From positions 41,645,812-41,709,811 of the forward strand of contig NC_060259.1 of NCBI RefSeq assembly GCF_921293095.1: a DNA stretch of 64,000 nucleotides, given 5' to 3'. Shown here piece after piece: positions 48,101-58,507 of the stretch. The stretch is from Ischnura elegans. Its lineage: Eukaryota > Arthropoda > Insecta > Odonata > Coenagrionidae. Under the pieces are notes generated by a model, which was not told where the DNA came from, did not search any database, and worked only from the letters and a program-made list of their open reading frames with translations. Each line of letters begins with the position of its first letter. The stretch's first letter is position 1. A program made the translations under genes and the position numbers.

Positions 48101-51100
48101 TCACAGAGGTCATTTTTATGAAGAAATACCTTCAATGATGACGTTGACCCTAGGCGTTGTTTATTTACTGAAATAATGTTACAATGTTTTCCAAAGAAGG
48201 CTATGGTAGGCAGAAAAATTGCGGTCCCTTGCTGTCTTGCAAAAACTTAATCCAGAAGTACAATGAAATACAGACATTGCAGTGACTAGGGGTAAATAAT
48301 ATGGGTAAAATTATTAAAATTTTATACATGTTTTAAAATATAATTGATAAACCATAAGGTGCTTTAAAAATTATTTATCTTTTAGGGTTTCAGAGTTCCT
48401 TCAGAAATCTATGGCCCAGCTTTTGATTGTATTCATTTGGCTTTTAAAGGCCTCCAAATTTCATTCCGCTCGGTTAAGATAATATTAGGTGTCGAGGCCT
48501 CCGACAGCCTATCTACCCAGCTCAGTGAGATACAACTCAAGAATGACAAATTTTGTACATTTAGAAACGTGGCCGTCTCAGCCAGGAATTGTATATCGGA
48601 CCCGTTACACGAATGTGACAGACAAGTCATATCCTACCAATGCTCGCTCTTTTCTATGTGATCTCGATTATCAGTTATGAATCGGTGCAACAAGAACAGA
48701 AATTGGATAATACACTATTCATAAAATATAATTATCCGAGTATCGGTGATCACCGAGGTCTCTCGTAATACAGGGCACTAGGTTGCATAGGGCAGGGAGT
48801 AAAAGATAAGGTTGACGCTTTGACGGTTGGATTGACATATCGAAGTCTCTACGGTGAAGCGCGCTAATGGGTGTTTGAAATAAGCATGAGTTTATTCATG
48901 GATAGTTTGATATCATTGAAAATATCATGCGTTAACTTTTCACTGTGGACAGCAATTTATAATAATCATTTGATTTACGGGCTTTATCTCCTCGAGGTTA
49001 CCGTAAAAATTTGTCTTATGTGCCCATTCTGCTAAGTATGTAACTTCTATCGTTCAAAAATGGTTTAGCATGTTATGCAGAAAAAATGTTCTAGCAATTA
49101 CACGGGCGTACTTCCTATGAGCCTTCGTATGTAAGGCCTGTTCAATAGATTGGAAAATATAATGCATCAATAATGTGAAACCGTATATGAGTATTCGCAT
49201 AGCTCAATGCTTTACGGCCCTATTACTATTTCCATTCAATAAATGGCTGCGGAGCTGTAGGGCCACAAAAGAGTCCAAAACTTTTCCCTTGTCCACAGCG
49301 CTAAGCATTTCACATAGCGCAATTGCCACCATAGCTCTTTTTGGTTTCTCATCTCCGTCCTTTTTTTCATGCTACATCAATCTATCGGCTATCACTATTT
49401 TTCCTATATAGGTTTTCTATTTATATTATCTCATAAGATTAAAAGCCAAATTGTTATGCACTCTATATTCGTATCTTAATGAAGTGTGTTCTTGTTTACG
49501 ATAGGCAGCTTTAATTACATTTATCTTCCAGTTACAAGTCGTCTAGGCTTGCTCGGCCTGTTTTTCTAGTTTTTACTTTTAACTTTTGCTTTGCATCATC
49601 GTTGCTTCCGTAAGTTTCTAGTTGGTCTCGGTATAAATTTGAAAAAATTTCGGGTATATTCCACGCACCAGTTGACCGCATTTAATGAAAATAATCGTTA
49701 TTATCAGTGGAGAGGAGCAAACTAATTTCTTAACCCACACCTACTCTTCCCTTGTCAACATTTCCCCATTTTAAAATAACACCAAATTTTAATCATGGAT
49801 TCGATGATTTCTTCCGTGTAGTAGCTTTGATCACTTACACTTCCGAAATGTATCACCATCTAAGGGAAGTGCATGCTTGGGTGGGCTCCCTTCCTTATTG
49901 TATAGATCTTTTACCAAACGCATGATTTGTCGATACCAAGCCTATACGGTCGATAGTTTTATGAAATAATGTGAATATATACCACCCTCCTTTCGCTTTC
50001 AATGCATTAATTTATAATTCAAAAGTTTCAGTACTTAAACCTGAATCGATTATTTTATTGGATCACAACATTTTTGAGAGACAGACAGTTTATCCTGACT
50101 ATGATGTAGGAGGAATGTGGTGAATTCCCGCTTATATATTCTTTTTGGGAGGATGTTTAAGCGCCTAGTTGGATGTCATATTCAGCCATTTAGCCACTCG
50201 GGGCTACTTAAGGTACTTAATTGATAATAATGGCTCCAGAAATTGTAGTTAACTTCCAGTTGATGCGCAAAAGCTTATTTCATGCGGGCGCCAACTGCAT
50301 CAGCGATCCCCATATGTTTTCGGCCGTGACCTGGCTTCATTCTCGTGATCTTGCTGAGGGCTTTCGATCCCCAAAGTAAATGTAAACAAGAGCGATTGTC
50401 GAGTATTGCACAAGCGACAAAGTTTGAAATGGCGAAATCGGAAGTCAAGTGGTGGTTTCAATGAGTTAAATACGGCGAGAGAGTTTGTTTTCATGTTTTT
50501 TTTATAATTTTAATTGAAAATTTAATGGTCACGAGAAAGGAGATGTGTCAAAATTGTAATAAAATATATAAGTATTTATTATAATAATGTGTAATATAAG
50601 TATTTAATATTATTATAATTAATATACCGATAATAACGTATGGTATAAAATGTGTATATAATAAAAGCATTTCTTTTGATAACTAGTTCTATATCTCATC
50701 ATGATGCCGAATTCAAAAGTTTCAACGCTTGCCTCGCAATAGTTTTCTGCGCAGCCACCACGAGTCAATTGCGAACAATCTACTCACATCTTCGAACGAT
50801 TGCCGTGTGGAGTTGAGGTTTCTGAATGCATCGGACCATTCAACCTCAGGCATTTCAATTTTTTGCATTATCGTTCCACTTCACTCTCCTTGCTGCAAGA
50901 AGAAGAGTACGCGCGACAAAGGAACGATACACCGCGTGCAGCTGAATAAGGCTAGCGGCTAATCAGCACAGCCGAACAAGAGTTCGCGGTGGGCCAATGT
51001 TATTTATTTACGCCAGAAAAAAAACTGGTGCGTGGCCGTAATCAGAAACGAAACCGGTTTGATTTCTATTGTTGAACCATTCCCTTCGCCGATGAGCACG

Positions 51101-54100
51101 GACGCCATACAATAATCTACGTGCATTCATTACGCTGAAGTGTCTGATAAACCACTTATGCCTGTGAGTTCCCTATGTTTCTGTTTACCTGAGGAACTGT
51201 GGCAAAAGCTGTTGTCAAATATAAAGGTTCTGAGTTATTTACATGGAGTAGAGCATTTCCTATGGTGTTTTCTCAGAGCGACACTGAAACTGCTTGAACT
51301 TATATTTTACTCCATTACTCGAAACCCTTAAAATACCAACAAACTTTTACCTCCCCAGGATTTACTGTAATCTGTGTACTCAGGTCTAACGCTTCCTGAC
51401 TTCAGATTAACACGTGTAGAACTTAGTAGAACAGTTTTTTTGGCATTTTTTTCTAGCGGCACCAACCACTGTCACTCAGTGACAAAATCTTGGCCCTAGG
51501 CGACATTCGTGTCGCCTACTTCTTAGGCTATTTTATTCACCGTCGCTGGTAGACTAGGTAGAGCGTTCTTAGAGAGAATTTTTGTCGGAGGATCCCGGGT
51601 TTAAACCCTGCGTTAAGTCTTCGGGACACTACCATGCAAATATCGTCAAGGTGCGAGGAGGCCTAAGAAAAATAGTTCGATCGATCACCGAAAAGAGTTA
51701 ATAGGCAATTGTGGTAGCGTTTTTAAAGTAAAGAAACCACTATTTTATTCGAACCCACGCCTACTCCTCGAGTGATTCCCCACGAAAAATCGGCGGCCTT
51801 ATCTCTTTCGAAGATAAGTTGATGACGTCATAAACTCATTCCAAACGTGCCTCCGCTTCTCCTAAATATTTTGCGTGCCCTTCTTTGTCGTTTCCACTTT
51901 TGTAAGCGTTTTCTCCCATCAAGGAAAGGCTCGTCCTTTTTCAGTAAATTAAACTGAATTCCAATGACGTCAGCTATTCACGAAAAATAGGAGGCAATTT
52001 TCATGGTTGCAGTAAATCTAAACTTATGGGAGAATGGCTGAATTGGGGAAATATTTTATCGACGAAACTTATCTTTCCATGCCACCCATCGAATTCTTTA
52101 AATGAATTGCGATTTCGGTTCTGAGTGAACGGCCCCATTGGCCTCTTACCCTGAATATGTCACCTCTGGATTATTCAGGGGTGAGCTTTACACTTACCTA
52201 TCCTTACCAACCCAGACGATCCACAAAGTGAGTGAATGTGACTAATCCATCCCTCTCCCTGCTCATCGAATTTGGACAAAGTGGCGGATACAGCCATAAA
52301 CACTCTATCGTTATGCATAGAGATGCCAACACCCGTTGTGAGAACCATATCATCTTGAAATCTTCGGTGTACAAACAGTAAACCTTAGTCGAAACTGCCT
52401 TGTACTTCAAATATATACATACATCTTAAAAAATGCTCGGGCAAAATTGTCACATTTGGGATGCATGTAAATTTTGAAAATGCTCTGCTCTATATCCTCC
52501 GAAAATTTCAACGCGATAACGTAAGTTTTAAACGAGTTAATCGTTGGGGAAAAAGACCGGTCGAGCGGAAGTGGTTGAGTCCAGTCATGTCAGGTTAGCT
52601 TTCACGTGCCTCTAGAATGGTGGTCAAGCATATTAAATGCGACACTTTTACCACGGACCTGGCATTAAATACCTTGTCACCTTCGATCTCATTGAATCTT
52701 GAGCCATTTTCCATCATACGTAAATGCAAAAATATTTTACGTTTCGCGGAAGGTGAATCACCCTCACATTGAAATAGAAAATTCCATGAATTGCCATGTA
52801 ATATGTAATTTTTCACTTTCCGTAAAAAGCAGTGATTATTATCAGAATCCTTGCTTTCTATCAAAATGAAAGTCTAAGTCAGCCTAGGTTTAAGACGTAA
52901 GTTTTCAAACTTTTCTAGTGACTAAATTTTTATCTCAATAATATAGATCTTGTAAGTTATTAAGCTATTAAATTCCATAATATATTGAAGTTATTAAGGT
53001 GGCAGATATTCCTAGCGTTTAGGCATTATTTTAGGCAAATTTTGACATTAATGAGGTACAAAAAATGTAACTTCTGCGCCGTAAAGAACCGAGACAAATA
53101 AGGTAACAAATGTATTGCAGAAAAGCAAGCAGCACTGATCTTAAATAGGTTGTAATTGAAATTCATATTTTATTAACTGAGAAAATTATATTTGAACAAA
53201 TAAATGAAGGTTGTACGTAATTTTGGAAAATACATTGTAACTTCTAAACTCGTTAGAAAATCTTCCATTTCATTTTCTACATCTTCAGTAAGTAGAATAT
53301 CAATACGGCGGATTTTTTTTACCGGTTTGTGGGTATGTTGTACCGAAAACTGTGATGAAAGAATATACGTATAAACATAGCCATAATAATTAACTTAGGA
53401 TTGCGTTATATCCTTCGTTTATGAATTATTTGAATTTTGATTAAATCTGTGATTTAATGCGGAGCCATTGAATGTACTCGGTATTTAGCATTAAATGAAC
53501 TCTGTCATCAGTAAGGATTCTTTGAATTACATGAAATTATTATTTTTCTTCTCATGCTAAAATTTTCAAGATTTGCCTTCCTCAACTCCTGAAATTACAA
53601 GCCTTATATGGGTTCAAGAGTGGAGATTTTACCCGGTTTGCGGTTTGAAGAAGTCAAATTTTCGCAAGCTATTAGTCGGCTCGTAGCAGAATGCGTTAGC
53701 CTTGGCCCAAAAAACGGATATCCTGACAGCTCATGGCCGAGTGAGGCATGAAAGCGCGTGTTGCAATCATTGCAATCTCCTGTGTCGCCTCCGCTCCAGA
53801 GCTTCGAATTGCAATTTTACCCATCTTCGGAACGAACTGAACGCAATTAGGGTCCTTCAATGAATAATGACCATCAAAGTTATGTATTGCTACAAGATTA
53901 AACAAATTGTCACAACTATCTCTCACATTTTGTCCTCTTTATTGCCGAATATTGATCCTTTCTTGAATAAATAATTCCCTGACTTAGTCTAATTCTCAAT
54001 TTGATTAATTTTAATAATAATAAGGAATTATTAAATTTTGGCAATTTCAGACGAATTTAAACTTTATTTTCCAATAATATAAGACTTTTATTGAATATTT

Positions 54101-57100
54101 AAAATTCAAAGTTCAGTCAAAATTGCATTATGTGTTGAAACGACGTTCTCGTTTAGCGTAGCTGTAGGTATATGACCTATCCATTGAAGTACATTCTATT
54201 ACATCTCAATTACACATAATACCTATCCGTAGTAGAGGGCCACTGTTTTCCGCAATTTTAGAGAATTTTACTGAAAGAAATACGAGAGAATAGCACCAAT
54301 ATTTTTACACAGTAATCTAATTGCAATATACTCGTAATCCATAGCTTTTTAAGTAAAGTAATTAATGCTTTGATACATGAATTGCTTCACTAAAATTCAA
54401 ATCAATTAAATTTTGCTTTAAGTGTACGAATCGATTCTAATTAATTGTTTCGAGTCCAACAAAATGGTTTCAGTAATCGCGCCATCATCGACTGCAACCT
54501 TCGTGTTTTTCGCTGTCATTCTCGGAGACAACCCTCATATTAATTAGACGCTTATGTCCAATACAGACCTTGCGCTGTGAGTGATGCAAAAGTTACGAAA
54601 ATATAACGAGGCGTTGGGTGCATGCTTCGTGGAACGTGCGAGTGCAAAGACTTGCGTAAAACTCAGAAGCCTTGTCACAGGGCTGGCTGCAAGTAGGTGA
54701 AGGTTGTGTGCGACATTAAGGGGACCCACGGATGTTTTTATGGGGAGGATAAGCTGCCATGAGATGAAACGCCCACTCTTCTTATCATTAGAAGATGAGT
54801 ATAAACTTATCGGGCGAAAATAATATGGCTTAAAAGCGGAATATTTTCAGAAATGTTTTCATCGAAAGTCTTCATACGTTTTCTCAAAATCAGTTAGAAA
54901 CGTCATTTATAAACCGTAGTTATCATTGCTTTTATAGTCTAGAGTACCAGGTATTCAATCGATAATGAACTTGTAACGACTGCATTATTATATTTAATTC
55001 TAAACCATTTGTTTTCGTTATTAGATCATTTTAGCGTTGGCGTTTTGGATGTTCAAAAGGTTAATTACGACGTAAATGAAAATGTCAAGAATTGGTAAAT
55101 ACCCATCTCAAGCTGGTTTCTATAGCTTTTTTTAAGGAGAGAACTCCATAATAAAGCTTCTGTGTTCCTAACATATTTGAGGATTTAAATGCTAAGAGCG
55201 GCTCTAGAAACAAAATTTTCACATTTACAGATAACTTATTGATTAACCCTTGCGACCATCGAATATTCGCGAGGGATTCATAGAATTAAAGTCAAAATGA
55301 TTATTTATATCCATTCTTTCCTATGACTGGTTCATTGGCATTTAAAACACCAAAAGTTTCATTTAACTCCCTTCCAATATTGTGTTGCCTTATTAATAGG
55401 TGCTAGCCACCAACCGATAATGAGGATAAAGAATTAGCTTTGTTTCCTTTGTTAGTATTGAACAAGAATAAATCAATTTAGATAGTTTTCTACCATTTTT
55501 AAAGCAAGGAATTTTATTTTATGGAGAGGCAAATATGAATCCAAGGTAATTTTAAGTTAAAGCTTGTGTAGAAATTTTTTTCCAATTCTCTCTGCAAGTT
55601 TCATGTTTGAAAAAATAAGCCCCACCGCGTCTATTTTTTTAAAAAGTGATGGATATACACCATTAGACTAAACCTCCATGGTTAAAATAGCTAAATTTGG
55701 ATGTCTGCCCAATCCTGGTGATAGGTACCCCTCTAACATACTCTATTACGGACGCCAGGATGCCGACCAATACACATTGCATATTTAAATGGGATAATTG
55801 GCATGGACGTGAAATTCCCAAGAATGCACTCTCAAAGGAGTCCAAGTGAATCATTCTTATCTCTCTGAGGCAGCATTATTGTTAAAAGATGTATAAATTT
55901 AATGACTGATAACCGAATACAAAAATTGTGTATCAATGCACTGCATAAATTAATTACTTCCGAATCAGTCACACTTACTTAAAAATGTGCAAAAAATACG
56001 GCAAATTATCCTAAGAATTAATTGGACTCGGTTAAGATTTTATCCTGGTTCTCCCACACTAGCAATATGGTGATCCGGACTTGAATCCCGGACCGAGTCC
56101 TATGATTTTTTCGCAGCGGAAGACTACTTTCGGTGCGTATAAAGAGCGTATACGTAAGCAAAAATGTGCTGAAAATATAATTGCAGGTGCTCCCAAGGAA
56201 TATTTAACAAAAAAGGTAAAATAACTTCAAATTCCTGTGAAATAATATTTCCAATATCCGTTTTTTGTGAAACCTCTAATAAATTGCGAAATCGGTTTAA
56301 GGTACAATTTTATCCTACATTTTCGCACGTATTCTGCTCTATTTTAATTTCTTTATTCAGATTCAACAGGAAGAAGCTAGATGGTAAAAAAATATTTTGA
56401 TCGTTAAAAGTCGTGGGAGTTAAAAAGCAGAAAAGTGAATTCCGCTCTTCCGTGATTCAGGACAGGCTACTTTCCACTCTCCCTGTCACGTTATCTGTCA
56501 CTCTATAATGAAGGAGATATTTACCAAGAAAACTTGTCCTAAGCGGAAGTTTTAACCAAAATTTCCCCTTATTTCCTAACCTAAGATTAAACAGGCCGTC
56601 ACCCCTCTGTCCTTCGAAAACTTAATTCACCCTTCAAACAACGATACGCGAATACGTGTAATCTTAAGGTGCAAAGTAGCAGGGGCTCAAGAGGAAATAT
56701 TTACAAGTTATTTAAAAATCAATACATTAACACAATACCCCAATATAAACATTTTAAAAGCTAATTAAAGTTTCGATTTGCTCCATGCAATTATGCTTCC
56801 CGCACTCGTTGCTTAGTTGACCACTTTAGATTTCCAAGTAATTGTAATGCTTGAAATAAGAGCACTTTGAACCTTAAGAATCAAGCCCGTAAGTGTCAAC
56901 CCCGTTCACAGACAATCCACTTGGTGCGCTTCATGCAGTTATGGCTGTGGTATTCCTCATCGCCGGCATATTCAACCCCACACGGACGCGCACATCTTTG
57001 ATGCCTTCGGTGCGAAGTAACAGCTGGCGACTATGAATTAAACTCCAAGGATCAAGACGTGGGAAGCAAATGTCAACTGTTGAGTAGACAAGGATTAATA

Positions 57101-58163
57101 TCCTAGAAATTTGTATATACCGTTGGATAGGCATTTTTGGAAGCCACCCACAGCTTACACCATTTGCTCCTTAGAGGGTTTATAGGAAGAGAGGAGAGAA
57201 ACCCAATGTCGGAATTAGTTTACAGTAAACGAACGGCGCCAAGGGGACCATGAAAAAACATCCCACTCGACGGACGGAGGTTTGTACTTAAAATGCGCTT
57301 CACATAGCTTTGAAGCAGGGATCTGGCTAACTCTGAAATCTGCCACAGCCTGAATAAGAACCCGGTCTATCCGGTAGGACAGCCAGTACTACAGCCGCTG
57401 CGCCAGTCTCTCCAACAGACCGATTGCTGTGATTAAAGTGCTGCATTTGAAGTGCCCTTCTCTAAGCACACGAGCAGGGATCGGGCAGTCCCTAAAATAT
57501 CTCCTCTACCGCCGGAATTTGAACCCTGGACCTTAGAGTGGGAAGCTAACACTCATTCATCACGCCAATCCGATCCATATATTGATATATGCTGTGAAAT
57601 TTTTTTATGAATGACTTAAACTTTGTTTTTCCACACAATTTTTTATTAAATCACGACCATGATTTCGACGGGTGACGTCATCTTCTGGTGAGGAGTTCAT
57701 TCGTGTACCATCTGAAATTCTGGTATTAACCCTCTAGTACTTAAGATGGTCCACCAATATATTCCTCACCAGAAGATGTCGTTGGGCGTTGAAATCATGG
57801 TCGTGATTTAATAAAAATATTGTGAGGAAAAACAAGGTTTAAGTTATTTATTCACTATGTTCGGCAAATTCCACAAGTATCGCCGAAAACCACTAAATGT
57901 GTATGCTGCGAGCTTCGCGATCTGACCGAGACATTTGCCGTCAGGCCGAGGTGCAGACTGGTAGGATGAGATGTCGGCGGCGCACGTGTCAGTCCTGGAG
58001 GGCTCTGGAGCCGGGATGACGACTTCGGAGTGCCGCCGGTGCAGGGCGCGTTACTCACCACATGTCGTCGCGGCGGAGAGAAGGCTGGGGCGGCGGGCGA
58101 AGCGGACATCGGGCAGACGCCGGCGGCGGCGATGAGGCAGGCGACCACGAACAGCGGAGACAT
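30056..58163 (-). CDS. Secreted trypsin-like serine protease (S1A), 7 exons
   Basis: Joining the seven exons listed separately gives a 333-residue protein with every splice phase compatible and all borders GT-AG. It has a signal peptide (residues 1 to about 20, hydrophobic core '[12 protein letters not shown]') and an acidic tyrosine-rich pro-region (36-64). A cysteine cluster 'KCGCTCG' (74-80) is followed by the activation site KGR87/IVGG. Catalytic residues are His128 ('TAAHC'), Asp180 ('DNDIAII') and Ser276 ('GDSGGP'). Asp270, six residues before Ser276, together with Gly298 and Gly308, predicts cleavage after Arg or Lys. Cysteines 113/129, 245/261 and 272/301 match conserved disulfides. 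Cys200 should tie the catalytic chain to the cluster near 79 after activation. It therefore should be a secreted zymogen acting in haemolymph or the extracellular space. It has no CLIP domain. The substrate is unknown, and an extra exon in the 12.8-kb first intron cannot be excluded. Confidence 0.93.
30564..30668. mobile_element. Palindromic Penelope-type element in intron 6
   Basis: The arms, about 30564-30610 and 30619-30668, pair imperfectly ('TTTCGACCGACCTTGG' against 'CCTAGGTTGGTCGAAA'). On the minus strand 'CTGAAGC', a hairpin and 'GGTCGAAATA' resemble the hammerhead-like layout of the other elements. It sits about 190 bp from the donor site of exon 6. Confidence 0.5.
30851..30908 (-). 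CDS. Protease exon 6 (catalytic serine)
   Basis: This 58-bp exon lies between acceptor 'ACTTATCTTATAG' and donor 'G|GTAAGGG'. It encodes '[19 protein letters not shown]' plus the first base of Gly293. It starts in phase 0 right after Gln273 and holds nucleophile Ser276. Confidence 0.95.
31663..31694. repeat. Perfect 32-bp palindrome
   Basis: The sequence GTAGGAGTTGAAGGAG is followed immediately by its exact reverse complement with no loop. It lies in intron 5 of the protease gene. No neighbouring terminal repeats were recognised. Confidence 0.8.
33340..33671. mobile_element. TIR element in intron 5
   Basis: The left end 'CTGGGCCTGGAACTG' and the reverse of the right end 'CAGGGCCGGAACTAA' form an imperfect terminal inverted repeat. 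Inside are a G-rich 'GGGGGCGGCAAAATTTG' block and an AT-rich centre. No clear target duplication was found. It lies just 3' of exon 5 in transcript order. Confidence 0.5.
33736..33941 (-). CDS. Protease exon 5
   Basis: The acceptor is 'CATGGCTTTCAG'. The exon starts with two bases of Asp205 and encodes '[15 protein letters not shown]' through '[16 protein letters not shown]', then donor 'CAG|GTACAA'. It carries the conserved VVGWG strand, Cys245 and Cys261, and the specificity residue Asp270. Confidence 0.95.
34000..34085 (-). repeat. tRNA-derived SINE head in intron 4
   Basis: The minus strand reads 'GGGAGATCCGGGTTCGAATA' followed by 'ACGGTCAAGGTAAATAC', matching the heads at 4255 and 20840. 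Confidence 0.6.
34290..34370 (+). repeat. tRNA-derived SINE head in intron 4
   Basis: 'AAGGGTTCGAATACCGGTCA' followed by 'AGGCTCAGATCATTCCTC'. It is the same family in opposite orientation to the copy about 250 bp away. Confidence 0.55.
34741..34754. repeat. G14 homopolymer
   Basis: This is a run of 14 G on the plus strand. It is a C tract in the protease pre-mRNA, about 34 bases inside intron 4 from its donor site. Confidence 0.9.
34788..35005 (-). CDS. Protease exon 4 (catalytic aspartate)
   Basis: The acceptor is 'TTTCTTCGCCACAG' and the exon completes Gly132. It encodes '[15 protein letters not shown]', then '[18 protein letters not shown]' with Asp180, and 'IRPVCLPIR' with Cys200. The donor is 'G|GTGAGTA' and the exon ends in phase 1. 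Confidence 0.95.
35265..35345 (-). repeat. tRNA-like SINE head in intron 3
   Basis: The minus strand reads 'GGATAGCGTAGTGATCTGC' (A-box-like), then 'GTGGTTCGATTCATAGTTCA' (B-box-like). No intact cloverleaf could be drawn. Confidence 0.5.
35351..35662 (-). mobile_element. tRNA-derived SINE in intron 3
   Basis: This is a close copy of the SINE at 22540-22850 over its whole length, including 'GGAGGCGACCGACAG', 'CCATCCGACGGACGGA' and the B box 'GGATTCAAATCCCGG' (minus). It is in sense orientation relative to the host gene. Confidence 0.82.
35663..37187 (-). other. Remainder of protease intron 3
   Basis: This is AT-rich intronic sequence. The frame at 35701-35985 has no recognisable domain. I see no other feature. 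Confidence 0.5.
37188..37350 (-). CDS. Protease exon 3 (activation site, catalytic histidine)
   Basis: The acceptor is 'CTTTTCATTTTTAG' and the exon completes Thr78. It encodes '[14 protein letters not shown]', '[18 protein letters not shown]' and 'LLTAAHCLR'. The donor 'GG|GTGCGT' splits Gly132. It carries the activation cleavage R87-I88 and His128. Confidence 0.95.
38340..38470. repeat. Long foldback: 56-bp arms, one mismatch
   Basis: The arms 38340-38395 and 38415-38470 are reverse complements except at one position, separated by a 19-bp loop. There is no obvious target duplication or transposon end. It would form a very stable hairpin in the protease pre-mRNA (intron 2). Confidence 0.9.
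44775..44850 (+). repeat. tRNA-derived SINE head in intron 2
   Basis: 'GGCTAGAATTCCGGTCTTGG' followed by 'CAAATAATTTTCTCCCTG' is a degenerate member of the 4255-4345 family. Confidence 0.45.
45130..45256 (-). CDS. Protease exon 2 (acidic pro-region, cysteine cluster)
   Basis: The acceptor is 'TCTCTTTGTTGCAG' and the start is in phase 0. The exon encodes '[20 protein letters not shown]', then 'EDEDDSRSS' and 'GHSSGKCGC', and ends with the first base of Thr78 at donor 'A|GTAAGTGT'. Joining to exon 3 creates 'KCGCTCGL', the cysteine pattern expected just before the activation site of many insect trypsin-like proteases. This supports the splice choice. Confidence 0.88.
50560..50670. repeat. AT-only low-complexity patch
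   Basis: This is almost pure A/T with repeated 'TAATATAAGTATTTA'-type words. It looks like simple-sequence expansion. Confidence 0.6.
51545..51640 (+). repeat. tRNA-like SINE head
   Basis: 'GTAGACTAGGTAGAGCGTTC' resembles an A box, and 'GGATCCCGGGTTTAAACCC' a B box about 45 bp later. It has the spacing of a tRNA-derived Pol III promoter but does not fold into a clear tRNA. Confidence 0.45.
56045..56115 (+). repeat. tRNA-derived SINE head
   Basis: 'GGTGATCCGGACTTGAATCC' then 'CGGACCGAGTCCTATGATTT' matches the 4255-4345 family in its B-box region and following ATGATTTTTTCGC. Confidence 0.5.
57178..57410 (-). mobile_element. Diverged tRNA-derived SINE
   Basis: It shares 'GGAGAGAAACCC', 'GGCGCCAAGGGGACCA' and 'GACGGACGGAGG' with the SINEs at 22540 and 35351, in the same order but more diverged. 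Confidence 0.65.
57425..57577 (-). mobile_element. Partial tRNA-derived SINE
   Basis: It holds the head part of the same family: 'GAGCAGGGATCGGGCAG', 'CCGCCGGAATTTGAACCC' and 'GTGGGAAGCTAACACTC'. It directly follows the previous copy, so the two may be a nested or tandem insertion. Confidence 0.65.
57608..57854. mobile_element. Palindromic Penelope-type element in intron 1
   Basis: The arms, about 57608-57693 and 57764-57854, are near reverse complements ('AAATCACGACCATGATTTCG' against 'AAATCATGGTCGTGATTTAA'). The left arm read on minus gives 'CAGAAGA', T, hairpin GACG-TCACC-CGTC, 'GAAATCATGGTC'. This is a hammerhead-like core with the expected U after the first C replaced by A. It lies about 200 bp downstream of the exon 1 donor. 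Confidence 0.7.
58059..58163 (-). CDS. Protease exon 1 (signal peptide)
   Basis: The exon starts at ATG in context CCGCCATGT and encodes '[20 protein letters not shown]' then a Pro/Ala-rich stretch to 'RRHV', ending in phase 0 at donor 'GTG|GTGAGTAA'. The hydrophobic core is typical of a secretory signal. The link to exon 2 (12.8 kb away) rests on matching phase, strand, the expected domain order and absence of competing exons. Confidence 0.8.
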
Positions 58164-58245
58164 GGCGGAGGGCTCGCTTCAGTTGTTTGAGGAAGGAGGG
58201 AAGAGTTGGTGAGCTGTGGTGCGCGGCCACCCACCGCGGCACACC

Positions 58246-58251
58246 TTTATA
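58246..58251 (-). promoter_or_regulatory. TATA box of protease gene
   Basis: TATAAA on the minus strand is embedded in GC-rich DNA. It lies 83 bp upstream of the ATG, with a probable start around 58215-58221 (CA dinucleotides at the expected ~30-bp distance). The predicted 5' UTR is only about 55 bp. Confidence 0.7.
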
Positions 58252-58507
58252 TGTGGAGGGCGGGGCGGGGGAGGGCGTGCGAAGCCCCTATCAGCCGCCG
58301 CGCCACGCCCGGCCGCGCCTTATCGCTGTGGGTCAAGAGCGGGTCACGGCCATGCTGGTAGTTGCAGCGCTGTCTCAGTGGTGCGCGGAGGTGCTGGTGA
58401 AAACAATGCCGCTGCTGTCATTACGTCGCACCGCCCCACTCCCCGCGAACCCTCGCGGAATGCACCCCGTCGCCGGCAGGGTCCACTCCTCTGATGCAAC
58501 GGCAGAG

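Larger units (their letters stand above)
45257..58058 (-). other. Protease intron 1 (12.8 kb)
   Basis: This is a long AT-rich intron. Contents noted separately are an AT-only patch near 50560-50670, SINE pieces at 51545-51640, 56045-56115, 57178-57410 and 57425-57577, and a palindromic element at 57608-57854. A further in-phase exon is possible but none was recognised. Confidence 0.6.

Noticed and set aside
57855..58163. 102-codon minus frame as one gene
   Set aside because: Only 58163-58059 is exon 1 of the protease; the rest reads through a consensus GTGAGT donor into the intron.
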